In this document: positions 31,075 to 38,954 of the stretch, piece after piece
How positions within the stretch are numbered: the first letter of the stretch is position 1
Layout of the letters: each line of letters starts with the position of its first letter
From: a virus
IMG/VR virus record: IMGVR_UViG_3300045922_000565
Coordinates: 1 to 45,848 of that record
Strand: one strand, 5' to 3'
Length of the DNA stretch: 45,848 bases
Notes under the pieces: model-generated
The model's input: only the letters and a program-made list of their open reading frames with translations
Databases searched by the model: none
What the model was told of the DNA's origin: nothing
Program-made: the position numbers and the translations under genes

Positions 31075-33420
31075 ATGGAAAATTTAAAGTTAGAGATTGG
31101 TGTAAAGGTTAATGACCAAGAAGTTGACCAAAATTTAAAAAGGATACAGGATAGGCTGAAGCAATTGCAGCAGGTGTCTAGCGGTCAGCTTTCTCCACAA
31201 TCTCAACAGCAAATGTCAGGTCAGAACCGAATTTTGCAGGATATGCAGAAGAGGTATATAGACGACCTAAATAGACAATACCAGCAAATCCAGCAGACAA
31301 TGAAGGGGATTGATAGCCTTTATGAGAATTCGCTTAAAAGCGATAAGGCTAGGATTGCCGCTCAAGAAAAGCTTTTGGATCTCAAAAGAAAAGAAAAAGA
31401 GATAGCTGAATCATTAAATAGAATGGGCGTGTCTACAACGCCTAGCGCACAAACACCTTCCATTCAAAAGCCCGAACAACCTCAAGACGAGAGTCGTTTT
31501 CAGGGGTTATTAAAGAATTTCTTAACAGCTACAACGGCCGCCGCCATTATTAATGGTGCATTGAATATCTCTAGGAATATGGTCAGAGCAGAAGGAAGAG
31601 AGTCTCGCAATGAGGCTATTGGTATTCAATCTGCTTTTAGACCTGTAGCTGAAGCAATGCAGGGTAGAGGTTACGAAACAGCCTTTTTTGGAGAGGAAAG
31701 GGCTAGAGCTTTGCAAATGGCCGAAAAGCAAATGGGCAGAGAGAGCATTCTTGGAAGACTTCAAGCCCTTAATCCTTTTGGTAGCGCCGCTCAATTTGGA
31801 GGCATGGCTGCTGGAGCGGGATTGGGCGCAAAGGTAGGTGCTGGCGTAGGTGCAGGTTTTGGTTTTGGGTTTGGGGCCATTCCCGGCGCTGTAATTGGAG
31901 GATTAGTTGGTGGAGTGGGCGGCTTATTGGCTGGTTCAGCTACTGATGAAAGAAATAGGTTGGCACTTTTTGACCCAACTGGATATGAAAAGTTAATGAC
32001 TGCAGAAGGCATGAAAAACTTCGAGCAGCTTGAGGCGGCAGAAAGGGCAAAAGATCCTAGAAAGGTTATTGCCGCTGAATTTATGGCTAGAAGGGGGAGA
32101 GATCTTCTCCAAGCTCAAAGGGCGATGGGTGCGGGCACTCAGTTTCAAGATCTTCAGTCATCCCTTATGAGCAATATGACGTTTGGCGGAGGAGCCTACT
32201 CCCTTGATCAAATTTTGGCAAATCAGTCTGCAATGATGCAAGCAGGAGCTTCTTCGGCAGATCTTCGTGGGAATTTGGCAGGGTTTGCGAGCGCTGCCCA
32301 ACAGTTTGGGGTTAGTTCTGCAGCTTCAGTTATGGGTAGAATTTCTGCAGCAGGAAACCAACAGGGCACTACTGACGACGCTTTTGCCAGAATTATGACC
32401 ATAGCGGTTAAAAATGGGGTAGATCTTTCCAAAATGCCCCAAGAACTTAATAGATTTGTAAGTTTGGCCTCAGAACTGGCTACTCAAGGCGGTGGTTTTA
32501 GTCAAAAGGCAGCAGAGGTGTTTGCTGCAGGTATGACTGACTTTTCTGCAGTTTCAATGCAGGGTGCAAAAAGCTTTACTGAGCAGTTTCAGGGTAGGGC
32601 GGGAACGGCAGGCGGCCTAGAAGGCCAGATTGGTTATGGGTTTTTGTTGGGCGAAGAGGCGGAGGGTATTTTAGGTGCCGAAAGCTACCAAAAAATGAAA
32701 GAAAACAATCTCACGTCAGTTTTAAACACTATGACGGCAGAAGAACTTGAAAAAAACCCAACACTTCTAAAAGGTTATGCAAAACAGCTAGGCACTACAC
32801 CAGAAAAGCTCAAAGAGCTTGTTTCTAAGAAAGATTTGTCTAAAAACGTTCGCACAGCCCGACAGAAAGAAGCTCTTTCAAAGCTTGGAGAAGCAATTAA
32901 GGGAAAATCTGCCGAAGAAATTAAAGCGTTTTATGATACCGAAGAAGGGGCGATGCTTTATTCTGAAGCATTTACTGAAAGTCGAAGAGCTATGGGTGAA
33001 AGCTTTAGGCCAGATGCCATGGGGCGCTCCGCTATCACTGGTCTTAGCCGTTTAATGGTAGGCGATCAAACCATTACTTCGGAAGATGTTGAAAAACTTA
33101 GAAAAGATATGTCAGGGCCAAGAGGTGGGCAGCTTGAGGCAATTGAAAGATCCCGAGCTATGGGTGATCAAATGCAGGTGGAAAACCTCAGCAAATTTGT
33201 AGATCAAATGGGAAAAACTGCCGAATCTTTTGATAAAAACTCAGCAGCTTTTGAGGCGGCTTTTGGGGTTTTTATTAGATCTGCCAAAGAGGGCGGAGAT
33301 GCTATGTCTAAATATAAAGATGAAATACTCAAAGCTATTCAAGAATTGCAACGGCAACTTCCTCAAAATCCCGTTGCGATACCTAGCAGAACTCAACCTA
33401 AGTCTGGTGCGAGCAACTAA
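31075..33420 (+). CDS. Tape measure protein candidate (781 aa)
   Basis: Largest protein of the tail module. Residues 1-145 form long predicted coiled coil (VDQNLKRIQDRLKQLQQVSS). Residues 242-288 are a Gly/Ala hydrophobic stretch (GAGLGAKVGAGVGAGFGFGF, then GGLVGGVGGLLAGSA), a glycine-zipper-like membrane segment typical of tape measures that reach the inner membrane. The rest is mainly helical. The position after chaperone-like genes and before baseplate genes fits. At about 1.5 angstrom per residue it would set a tail near 115-120 nm, assuming the whole chain is helical. Ends in TAATG with the hub gene. Confidence 0.75.
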   Translation: MENLKLEIGVKVNDQEVDQNLKRIQDRLKQLQQVSSGQLSPQSQQQMSGQNRILQDMQKRYIDDLNRQYQQIQQTMKGIDSLYENSLKSDKARIAAQEKLLDLKRKEKEIAESLNRMGVSTTPSAQTPSIQKPEQPQDESRFQGLLKNFLTATTAAAIINGALNISRNMVRAEGRESRNEAIGIQSAFRPVAEAMQGRGYETAFFGEERARALQMAEKQMGRESILGRLQALNPFGSAAQFGGMAAGAGLGAKVGAGVGAGFGFGFGAIPGAVIGGLVGGVGGLLAGSATDERNRLALFDPTGYEKLMTAEGMKNFEQLEAAERAKDPRKVIAAEFMARRGRDLLQAQRAMGAGTQFQDLQSSLMSNMTFGGGAYSLDQILANQSAMMQAGASSADLRGNLAGFASAAQQFGVSSAASVMGRISAAGNQQGTTDDAFARIMTIAVKNGVDLSKMPQELNRFVSLASELATQGGGFSQKAAEVFAAGMTDFSAVSMQGAKSFTEQFQGRAGTAGGLEGQIGYGFLLGEEAEGILGAESYQKMKENNLTSVLNTMTAEELEKNPTLLKGYAKQLGTTPEKLKELVSKKDLSKNVRTARQKEALSKLGEAIKGKSAEEIKAFYDTEEGAMLYSEAFTESRRAMGESFRPDAMGRSAITGLSRLMVGDQTITSEDVEKLRKDMSGPRGGQLEAIERSRAMGDQMQVENLSKFVDQMGKTAESFDKNSAAFEAAFGVFIRSAKEGGDAMSKYKDEILKAIQELQRQLPQNPVAIPSRTQPKSGASN

Positions 33421-35210
33421 TGTACGTTAAAACAATTAAACAAAACACTAAAGATAGTCATCAAACCAGCCCTTCCTACGTTCTCACTTTTATTCGTTGG
33501 AATGTTAGGGACACTTTAAATACGGACGCTGAGCCGTTTGATGTAAGAAAACCGTTAGTGGTTTACAATGATGCTACTAATATTCGCGTATCTATGTCAA
33601 AATCCTCCAAAACCCCTACAATGTCGGCAACTCTGATGGGGGGAGATATTAATTATTCTACTGCAGTTCATCCGGGCGATTTAGTTTTTGTTAATATACT
33701 TGATTGGGGTTCACACGCAGTTAAAGTGGCAGAAAAAGCCTTTAATTTGCAACCAATCAACGGAATTCATGACGGTTTTAAGGGTTTTTTTAAGGTTCAG
33801 GCCGTCACTAGAAACCTTGTTACATCTGAAGATGGACACAAAACCTACTACTATACAGTAAGCGCCGCTGGATTTACAGAGTTTGATTCTACTTATCTTT
33901 ACAACCCCGCTATTCAAGACGCTTTCAAGCAAGACGCTCAAGCTCTTTTTATGAGTTTGGTAGGAGAATATTATTCAGATAAACTCAAACAAACAGTTTC
34001 AATTGAAACTATCCTTCAAGATTTATTTCAAATATTAATTGGCAAATCTCCCCGATCAAACAATGTAAAAGTTCCAAATTACGGTAACTTACATTACAGA
34101 ATCCCTACCTCTGTTGGACAGCTTCTTGGAAAAAAAGATGCAAAATATGTGTGCGATATCTACAACTTAATTACAGGCATTTGGAGTGGGGGTTCTAAAA
34201 GTGCGGCCTTGACTGAATCGTCAGGCTTTAATCCCAACATAACCCCTACCTCTGAAACAGCTAACATTTACAACACAAACATTCCCTTGCAGGGCTGGAG
34301 AATTATTGCCCCCGAAAACTGGAACTATAAAACTGTATGGTCAATTCTTAACGACAATCTTAATAATACTTTAAATGAAATGTACGTATCTTACAGAGTT
34401 TCCCCAGATTCTAATTCCGTAATGCCCACAATCATAGCAAGACAAAAGCCGTTTTCCAACCCAAACTTTGTTCCACCCGCAGGCTATAGCGTAACTAAAT
34501 TTACTGAACTACCACGCTGGAAAATTACCCCTGAAATGGTAAAGTCAGCTCAATTCTATAAAAATGAAGCACTTAGAACTAACTTTGTGCAAGTTTTTAC
34601 TCGCAATTTAGCAGAGCTTACTAATGAAAATATGGCGACCAATATTGCTGAAAGAAATTTTGTACAAGATGCTGAAGACATTCAGCGCCATGGATTAAAA
34701 CCTTATATTACAACCTCTAATTTCGACTTTCCAGTTAATGGGGATGTAAAGGTTAGAGCAAAAGAATGGACTCAGATCGTTGCAGATTGGGTCATTAATG
34801 GACACCTTAAAGAGGCGGGAACTATCCAGTGTGTAGGCATTGAAGAGCCCATAGCTGTAGGTGATAATATAGAATTTGATAATGTGGTATATCATATAGA
34901 ATCTATTGACCATGTTTGGCAAATAATGAGAAATGGAAATAAACAATTTATCACAAATATTAATGTAAGTTATGGAATTGACTTGAGATCTAACAGTAGC
35001 CAAATAGTTTTCACTGAAATGGAAAGAACTGATAGGTACACAAAAGGTGTTGATGACTATAAGTATGAAAAAATCCTTCCCGGAATTTCCGACTCCCAAG
35101 ACATTTTTGGCAGGACTCAAGGGGAAGAGCTTAAGAACACTAAAGAAACATCCTTTCTCATACCTAACAAAAAAAGACAAGAGCCGCCTAAAGGTGAGGG
35201 TAATTTATGA
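33420..35210 (+). CDS. Baseplate hub-like protein (596 aa)
   Basis: Starts at the TAATG of the tape-measure gene. SPSYVLTFIRWNVRD, TNIRVSMSKSSKTPTMSATL and HPGDLVFVNILDWGSH match the N-terminal pattern of myophage baseplate hubs (gp27 or gpD type), in which a barrel domain begins with such a strand set. Near the C-terminus VADWVINGHLKEAGTIQCVG, PIAVGDNIEFDNVVYHIESI and FITNINVSYGIDLR look like the second barrel. It is directly followed by a spike gene, as gp27 is paired with gp5. The stop overlaps the next ATG (ATGA). Confidence 0.7.
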   Translation: MYVKTIKQNTKDSHQTSPSYVLTFIRWNVRDTLNTDAEPFDVRKPLVVYNDATNIRVSMSKSSKTPTMSATLMGGDINYSTAVHPGDLVFVNILDWGSHAVKVAEKAFNLQPINGIHDGFKGFFKVQAVTRNLVTSEDGHKTYYYTVSAAGFTEFDSTYLYNPAIQDAFKQDAQALFMSLVGEYYSDKLKQTVSIETILQDLFQILIGKSPRSNNVKVPNYGNLHYRIPTSVGQLLGKKDAKYVCDIYNLITGIWSGGSKSAALTESSGFNPNITPTSETANIYNTNIPLQGWRIIAPENWNYKTVWSILNDNLNNTLNEMYVSYRVSPDSNSVMPTIIARQKPFSNPNFVPPAGYSVTKFTELPRWKITPEMVKSAQFYKNEALRTNFVQVFTRNLAELTNENMATNIAERNFVQDAEDIQRHGLKPYITTSNFDFPVNGDVKVRAKEWTQIVADWVINGHLKEAGTIQCVGIEEPIAVGDNIEFDNVVYHIESIDHVWQIMRNGNKQFITNINVSYGIDLRSNSSQIVFTEMERTDRYTKGVDDYKYEKILPGISDSQDIFGRTQGEELKNTKETSFLIPNKKRQEPPKGEGNL

Positions 35211-36232
35211 TCATTCCATCATCTTTGTATGAAGAAAGAAATGAAGAGCTTACAAATACTTTTTATAAATCTTTTAGAAATACATCTCTAAGAATTGGAA
35301 TTGTTCTTAAGGTTTATGACGTAGAAGATGATCAGAATATTAATAAAATCTCCCCCGAATATGACGTCATGACTGTGGAGCGGGAGAGTCAGCTTGGGCC
35401 AAACACCAGTATCTATAAAAATTGCCTTTCTTTTGATGGTTTTGGTGGTGTTGCTGATTATTTTCAAATAAAGCACCGACCAGTAAAAGATGAAAAGAAA
35501 ACTAAGTCTAAGGGGGCGCTGACAGACGAAACAGGAAGTATTGTGCTCCTTCTTTGTATTGATGGCAACTCAGACAAGGCTGTTATCATAAAATCAATGC
35601 AAAACCCAAAAAAACAAGTCCTCACCAAAGAAAAAGGCATTCACCTTGAGGGAGAGTATAACGGAATCAACTACCAGATCAATAAAGACGGTGAGCTTAC
35701 AGTTACTTTCCGTTCCGCTACCGAAGATGATGGTACGCCCAAAGATAAGGATGCTGGCGGCTCTTTTCTTAAAATTGACAAAACAGGTTCAATTGAGCTT
35801 AACGACAATAACAAAGAAAGTTTTAGAATTGATAAAAAGAACAAAACAATCTCTGCCAATGCGGAGAAAGATATATCAGTTAATACTGAAGCCAACCTTA
35901 ACCTAACGTCCAAGCAAAACGCTAATGTTAAGGCAAAAGATATCATAGCGGCGGCAGAAGGGAAGATCTCTTTTGACGCCAAAGCTCCGTCTGCTTTTAA
36001 GGTGAAGGGGGAGCTTACTATCGACGCCCCAACAATTAAGCTTCAAGGCTCAGATATGGTTATGATGCAGGCTAGTCAAATTCAACTTAAAGGAAATCAG
36101 GTGATGGTGGGCAATGGTGCTGCACCGGCCGTTACTAATGCGACTATGTTCATAGGTACTGGAAACTTGGGAGCGCCCGTAGTTTGCCAAGCTGTAGGCC
36201 CATTCTCTGCATCTGTCATGATAGGCGCTTAA
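35207..36232 (+). CDS. Baseplate spike (gp5/VgrG-like) protein (341 aa)
   Basis: The N-terminal part (SLRIGIVLKVYDVEDDQNIN, then SIVLLLCIDGNSDKAVII) reads as an OB-like fold. Residues about 150-310 are short repeating strands (SFLKIDKTGSIELNDNNKES, ISVNTEANLNLTSKQNANVK, AFKVKGELTIDAPTIKLQGS) typical of a triple-stranded beta-helix spike as in gp5 C-terminal domains and phage gpV. The C-terminus is small and hydrophobic. It would form the needle that pierces the outer membrane. ATGA-coupled to the hub. No lysozyme domain is present, unlike T4 gp5. Confidence 0.75.
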   Translation: MIIPSSLYEERNEELTNTFYKSFRNTSLRIGIVLKVYDVEDDQNINKISPEYDVMTVERESQLGPNTSIYKNCLSFDGFGGVADYFQIKHRPVKDEKKTKSKGALTDETGSIVLLLCIDGNSDKAVIIKSMQNPKKQVLTKEKGIHLEGEYNGINYQINKDGELTVTFRSATEDDGTPKDKDAGGSFLKIDKTGSIELNDNNKESFRIDKKNKTISANAEKDISVNTEANLNLTSKQNANVKAKDIIAAAEGKISFDAKAPSAFKVKGELTIDAPTIKLQGSDMVMMQASQIQLKGNQVMVGNGAAPAVTNATMFIGTGNLGAPVVCQAVGPFSASVMIGA

Positions 36233-36241
36233 AGGAATTTT

Positions 36242-36742
36242 ATGTTACAAATGTACACAGGCTTTGCCATCATCATTTTAATGTTTCTATTTGATAGGTC
36301 AAAGCTAGACATCAAGCTTGATAAAGTGAGCAAGTTCCTTGCTTTTATGGCAATTGTTACAGCTTTTAGGCTTGCCCTTCACTCATTTCATAACACTCCA
36401 CCTTCCACTGAAATTATCAACATTCCCTTCTACCTGTTCGCCTTAGTTCCTTGGGAAGATGCTTTTTATGTCGCCCCATTACTCTATATTGATGAAATGA
36501 GACAGGAAGGGAGAGTTAAGGAATGGGTGTGGAAGCTTTTAGTCGTTATTTCTTCCGTGACTTTTGGGCTTGGACATGCCTACCAAGGTCTTTTCGGCGT
36601 TCTTCTTACGTCTATTTACCCCTACTTCGTTAGCTTTAAATACTCTAAGCGTGTAGGTATGGGAACGGTTATGGTTTGTCACGTTCTGTATGACATGATT
36701 ACATACGCAACGGCAAAATTTGGATGGGTAGTAAATCTCTAA
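36242..36742 (+). CDS. CPBP-type (CAAX protease-like) membrane protein
   Basis: SD AAAGGA. About four transmembrane helices. The motifs of CPBP intramembrane proteases are partly present: E72-D73 in PWEDAFYVAPLL in place of EExxxR, F108-x-x-x-H112 (FGLGHAYQG), and H147-x-x-x-D151 (CHVLYDM). The missing second Glu and Arg make catalysis uncertain. CPBP-like genes occur near baseplate genes in some large phages, but their job is unknown. It might process a tail or host envelope protein, or act in exclusion of other phages. Confidence 0.75.
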   Translation: MLQMYTGFAIIILMFLFDRSKLDIKLDKVSKFLAFMAIVTAFRLALHSFHNTPPSTEIINIPFYLFALVPWEDAFYVAPLLYIDEMRQEGRVKEWVWKLLVVISSVTFGLGHAYQGLFGVLLTSIYPYFVSFKYSKRVGMGTVMVCHVLYDMITYATAKFGWVVNL

Positions 36743-36775
36743 CATAGCAAAGAGAAGCTGTGGGCGAGATCGATT

Positions 36776-36804
36776 GGGGGTGGGTATTCGCCCCCTCTAT
36801 TTTT
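36776..36804 (+). terminator. Terminator-like hairpin after the CPBP-like gene
   Basis: GGGGG, ten-base loop, CCCCC, then TCTATTTTT. It lies 34 bases after the stop of the CPBP-like gene and 9 bases before the ATG of the 89-residue gene, so part of the transcription may read through. Confidence 0.5.
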
Positions 36805-36812
36805 GAGGGTTT

Positions 36813-37082
36813 ATGGTAGCTAGATACAAAAGAAAAAGACATATTGAGAAAAACTGTTTGGACGCAAAGCCCAAACATGTCAATTTTGAAAAGTCCGAAA
36901 GACAGGCAACCAAGAAAGAAGTGAGAGAAAGGCTTGCTGAATCGGATTATTTAACGCAAGATCGTTTAGATGCCGAAGCAGACATAAAAGAGCGAATGGA
37001 TCTGGGCTATTGGTGCTGGCAAATGGAGCAAGCAGATCCTAACTATGTATGTAGATGCTTTGAGAAGGAAGAAGAAAGCTAG
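36813..37082 (+). CDS. Small charged protein (89 aa)
   Basis: SD GAGGG. The start is highly basic (MVARYKRKRHIEKN), the middle helical and acidic/basic mixed (ERLAESDYLTQDRLDAEADI), and the C-terminus has YWCWQMEQADPNYVCRCFEK with three or four Cys. Similar proteins are common small unknowns in large phages. It is the last plus gene before a strong terminator and the convergent minus block. Confidence 0.7.
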   Translation: MVARYKRKRHIEKNCLDAKPKHVNFEKSERQATKKEVRERLAESDYLTQDRLDAEADIKERMDLGYWCWQMEQADPNYVCRCFEKEEES

Positions 37083-37113
37083 CTCATGTACCAAGTCGTA
37101 CGCAGAGATATTG

Positions 37114-37142
37114 GGGGACGGTGTAAAAACGTCCCCTTTTTT
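37114..37142. terminator. Bidirectional terminator between convergent operons
   Basis: GGGGACG, nine-base loop, CGTCCCC, followed by TTTTTT on the plus strand. The minus strand reading has an A-run before the stem and little T-run after it. It ends the baseplate operon from the left and lies at the stop of the minus operon at 37141. Confidence 0.85.
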
Positions 37143-37368
37143 ATTTATCAACAGGCAATAAACCCCTAAATAGCATCTCTGAAAGGACGATATCCTGAGC
37201 AACTACAACATTTTTTAGAAGCATTTTTTGGGAATTTTTGCCCACTTCAACCTCACCTGAGAGCAGGGCCATTTCAAATTCCAGTGTTTTTAAGTAAGAA
37301 CGTACAAGATCGGTGTCACTCATTTCGTCAAATAATTTAGTTAGCCCTTTAATTGTTGATTTTTTCAT
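37141..37368 (-). CDS. Hypothetical protein (75 aa)
   Basis: Last gene of the minus six-gene operon. Helical: TIKGLTKLFDEMSDTDLVRS, LEFEMALLSGEVEVGKNSQK. The ATG overlaps the upstream gene's stop by four bases, and GGAGG lies just upstream. No family is recognised; it ends on the bidirectional terminator. Confidence 0.65.
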   Translation of the reverse strand: MKKSTIKGLTKLFDEMSDTDLVRSYLKTLEFEMALLSGEVEVGKNSQKMLLKNVVVAQDIVLSEMLFRGLLPVDK

Positions 37369-37556
37369 TTGCTCACCTCCATTGTATCTGAAGAAATTTT
37401 TTTATCATTAAGCCACAAACTAACTTTTATTTTATTATCCGTGTCTACGGATTCAATCATCACCCTAAGGTTGTTGGTGATGATATCCAACACAGCATCC
37501 TGAATCAGACTTTTGGTTTGCTCATGTTGTTGTTTTTCAAACTCTGCCTTAGTCAT
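37365..37556 (-). CDS. Hypothetical protein (63 aa)
   Basis: Starts MTKAEFEKQQHEQTK with a helix, then a beta segment (KIKVSLWLNDKKISSDTMEV). It overlaps the neighbouring genes on both sides by four to eight bases in the minus operon. No family is recognised. Confidence 0.65.
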   Translation of the reverse strand: MTKAEFEKQQHEQTKSLIQDAVLDIITNNLRVMIESVDTDNKIKVSLWLNDKKISSDTMEVSK

Positions 37557-37776
37557 TTGTATCCTCCATCTCTTTTAAAATGGCGTTAAGATAGGCTTTT
37601 ACATTTTCTTCGTATGAAGAGTTAGGGTCATAATAGTCAAGCTGTTTACCTAAAACCTTATTAACCGCCTCATCGAATCCAAAACTAAACACAAATCTAT
37701 ACTTGACTTCCCAAGTAGGCGTTGGACTTGACAAAAAGTTTTTACAGATAGATTTTAAGCTTTCTTTTGAGTTCAT
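37549..37776 (-). CDS. Hypothetical protein (75 aa)
   Basis: MNSKESLKSICKNFLSS, then PTWEVKYRFVFSFGFDEAVN and an acidic helical C-terminus. Third from last of the minus operon. The ATG is preceded by AAAAGGTAA as SD. No family is recognised. Confidence 0.65.
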   Translation of the reverse strand: MNSKESLKSICKNFLSSPTPTWEVKYRFVFSFGFDEAVNKVLGKQLDYYDPNSSYEENVKAYLNAILKEMEDTND

Positions 37777-37796
37777 ATATTACCTTTTAGAGGTTT

Positions 37797-37967
37797 TTAA
37801 TTATCTTCCAGCGCCTGTACAATAATCTCCGCCTGCGCCATATAGTCGCGAGCCAGATCAAATTGACCTTCGCCAATACGCCTCTGAATTTTAATCAAAG
37901 CTTCCTTTATAGTCAATAGCATCTCATTTCTCATAGCTTCAAGTTCGGCCTTTTCGATTGGGTTCAT
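37797..37967 (-). CDS. Small helical protein (56 aa)
   Basis: Below the usual length cut-off but coupled by ATGA to the 85-residue gene. MNPIEKAELEAMRNEMLLTI and LIKIQRRIGEGQFDLARDYM make two amphipathic helices, like a small two-helix hairpin protein. The minus operon would otherwise show an unexplained gap here. Function is unknown. Confidence 0.65.
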   Translation of the reverse strand: MNPIEKAELEAMRNEMLLTIKEALIKIQRRIGEGQFDLARDYMAQAEIIVQALEDN

Positions 37968-38221
37968 TTTTCATACCTCTTATTAACTGCGTCAATAATT
38001 TCTTGTGCCTTGGAAACAGCCACATCGACATTAAAATTGGTTATGGGCACGTCATTGGAAAGCCTAGCCTTAATAAGCTCCAAAGTGACGTGCAATAGTA
38101 GTTGCTTTTTAGACTCCGCAGCCTGTTCTTCTAAATAGTTTAAATTTACCGAATTTTTAAAAGTGTCAGTTGATTTAATTTCCATTGTATTTTCGGTTGG
38201 TTGTATGTCTGTATTTTCCAT
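37964..38221 (-). CDS. Hypothetical protein (85 aa)
   Basis: Acidic N-terminus (MENTDIQPTENTMEIKSTD), then helical: LNYLEEQAAESKKQLLLHVT and DVAVSKAQEIIDAVNKRYEK. SD GGGGGTAAA region upstream, and the ATG starts four bases after the stop of the previous gene. No family is recognised. Confidence 0.65.
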   Translation of the reverse strand: MENTDIQPTENTMEIKSTDTFKNSVNLNYLEEQAAESKKQLLLHVTLELIKARLSNDVPITNFNVDVAVSKAQEIIDAVNKRYEK

Positions 38222-38224
38222 ATT

Positions 38225-38500
38225 TTACCCCCTTAATGTAACGTGTTTGTCAGAAAACATCACCATCTGCTCTATGCCCTCATCAATTGTGACATGGTAG
38301 AGATGGACTTTCAAGTTGTTAAAGTTTTTCATGTTGGTTTCGGCAACGCTTTTAGCAAGAGACAGGATCTCAGACTTTTGTGCGTCGGTTATTTCTGGAG
38401 AGCAGGGAAGGTAGCCAGCGGGAATTGTGTGCTGCTCTACTTTGCGCCCTCTTTTCTTAACACCTACAACCGAAACACGTACTTTAAATTTTTCTTCCAT
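38225..38500 (-). CDS. First gene of the minus small-gene operon (91 aa)
   Basis: The ATG at 38500 follows GGGGG by five bases. The in-frame start ten codons earlier lies inside the extended -10 promoter, so it is rejected. The protein begins MEEKFKVRVSVVGVKKRGRK, then IPAGYLPCSPEITDAQKSEI and a beta C-terminus (NLKVHLYHVTIDEGIEQMVM). Alpha/beta, unrecognised. It heads a run of six overlapping or closely spaced genes. Confidence 0.65.
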   Translation of the reverse strand: MEEKFKVRVSVVGVKKRGRKVEQHTIPAGYLPCSPEITDAQKSEILSLAKSVAETNMKNFNNLKVHLYHVTIDEGIEQMVMFSDKHVTLRG

Positions 38501-38520
38501 AAGATCCCCCTTGTAACCAA

Positions 38521-38549
38521 ATCTTACCATTTTTAGCGACTGTTTGCAA
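38521..38549 (-). promoter_or_regulatory. Promoter for the six-gene minus operon
   Basis: Minus strand TTGCAA, 17-base spacer, TAAGAT preceded by TGG (extended -10). It overlaps the last codons of the 40-residue gene upstream. The first start of the operon (38500) is 21 bases downstream of the -10. Confidence 0.6.
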
Positions 38550-38655
38550 GAAAATAAATCACACTAAGGAAAAATAAATCCCAAGGGATTGTAATTGCTA
38601 ACCCAGCGTATTCGTTGGTTTTTCTGGTATGGAGTAAATAAAACAGCGTTGCCAT
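38533..38655 (-). CDS. Micro membrane protein (40 aa)
   Basis: Starts one base after the stop of the preceding micro-gene (TGATATG). MATLFYLLHTRKTNEYAGLA, then LFFLSVIYFLANS gives one or two short hydrophobic segments. It is third in a chain of three small membrane genes and too short for ordinary gene finders. Coupling supports that it is translated. Function is unknown; small phage membrane peptides can act in lysis timing or superinfection exclusion. Confidence 0.5.
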   Translation of the reverse strand: MATLFYLLHTRKTNEYAGLAITIPWDLFFLSVIYFLANSR

Positions 38656-38656
38656 A

Positions 38657-38803
38657 TCAATCCTGCAACCCTTCTCTGATGACTGTAATAAGTCTCATAA
38701 CCAAAATCCCCGCCACAGATCCGCTAAAATGTGTGTCACTGATTTCTTTGCTAATCATAAAAACTAAAAAACTCATTGCAATTTGTACAAGTACAACTTT
38801 CAT
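38657..38803 (-). CDS. Small membrane protein (48 aa)
   Basis: SD AAGGAGG with an eight-base spacer. One hydrophobic helix (VVLVQIAMSFLVFMISKEIS) and a second weaker one (GSVAGILVMRLITVIRE). Starts two bases after the stop of the previous micro-gene. Unrecognised. Confidence 0.6.
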   Translation of the reverse strand: MKVVLVQIAMSFLVFMISKEISDTHFSGSVAGILVMRLITVIREGLQD

Positions 38804-38804
38804 A

Positions 38805-38954
38805 CTATTGCCTCCTTAAAGCAAAATAAAGACTGCCCAAAAATATGGCAGTGGTTAAATACAGGATAACAGGATAATTAGAAAAAACCCATGCGAGCAT
38901 AATCAAAAAACATATACTAGAAACCAAAGTTAATAAAGCTGATATAAAAGCCAT
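38805..38954 (-). CDS. Small membrane protein (49 aa)
   Basis: Begins at the TAATG overlap with the nucleotidyltransferase-like gene. Two transmembrane helices: ISALLTLVSSICFLIMLAWV and VILYLTTAIFLGSLYFALRR. The basic C-terminus suggests a cytoplasmic end. Unrecognised, but hairpin membrane proteins of this kind are common phage small products. Confidence 0.6.
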   Translation of the reverse strand: MAFISALLTLVSSICFLIMLAWVFSNYPVILYLTTAIFLGSLYFALRRQ

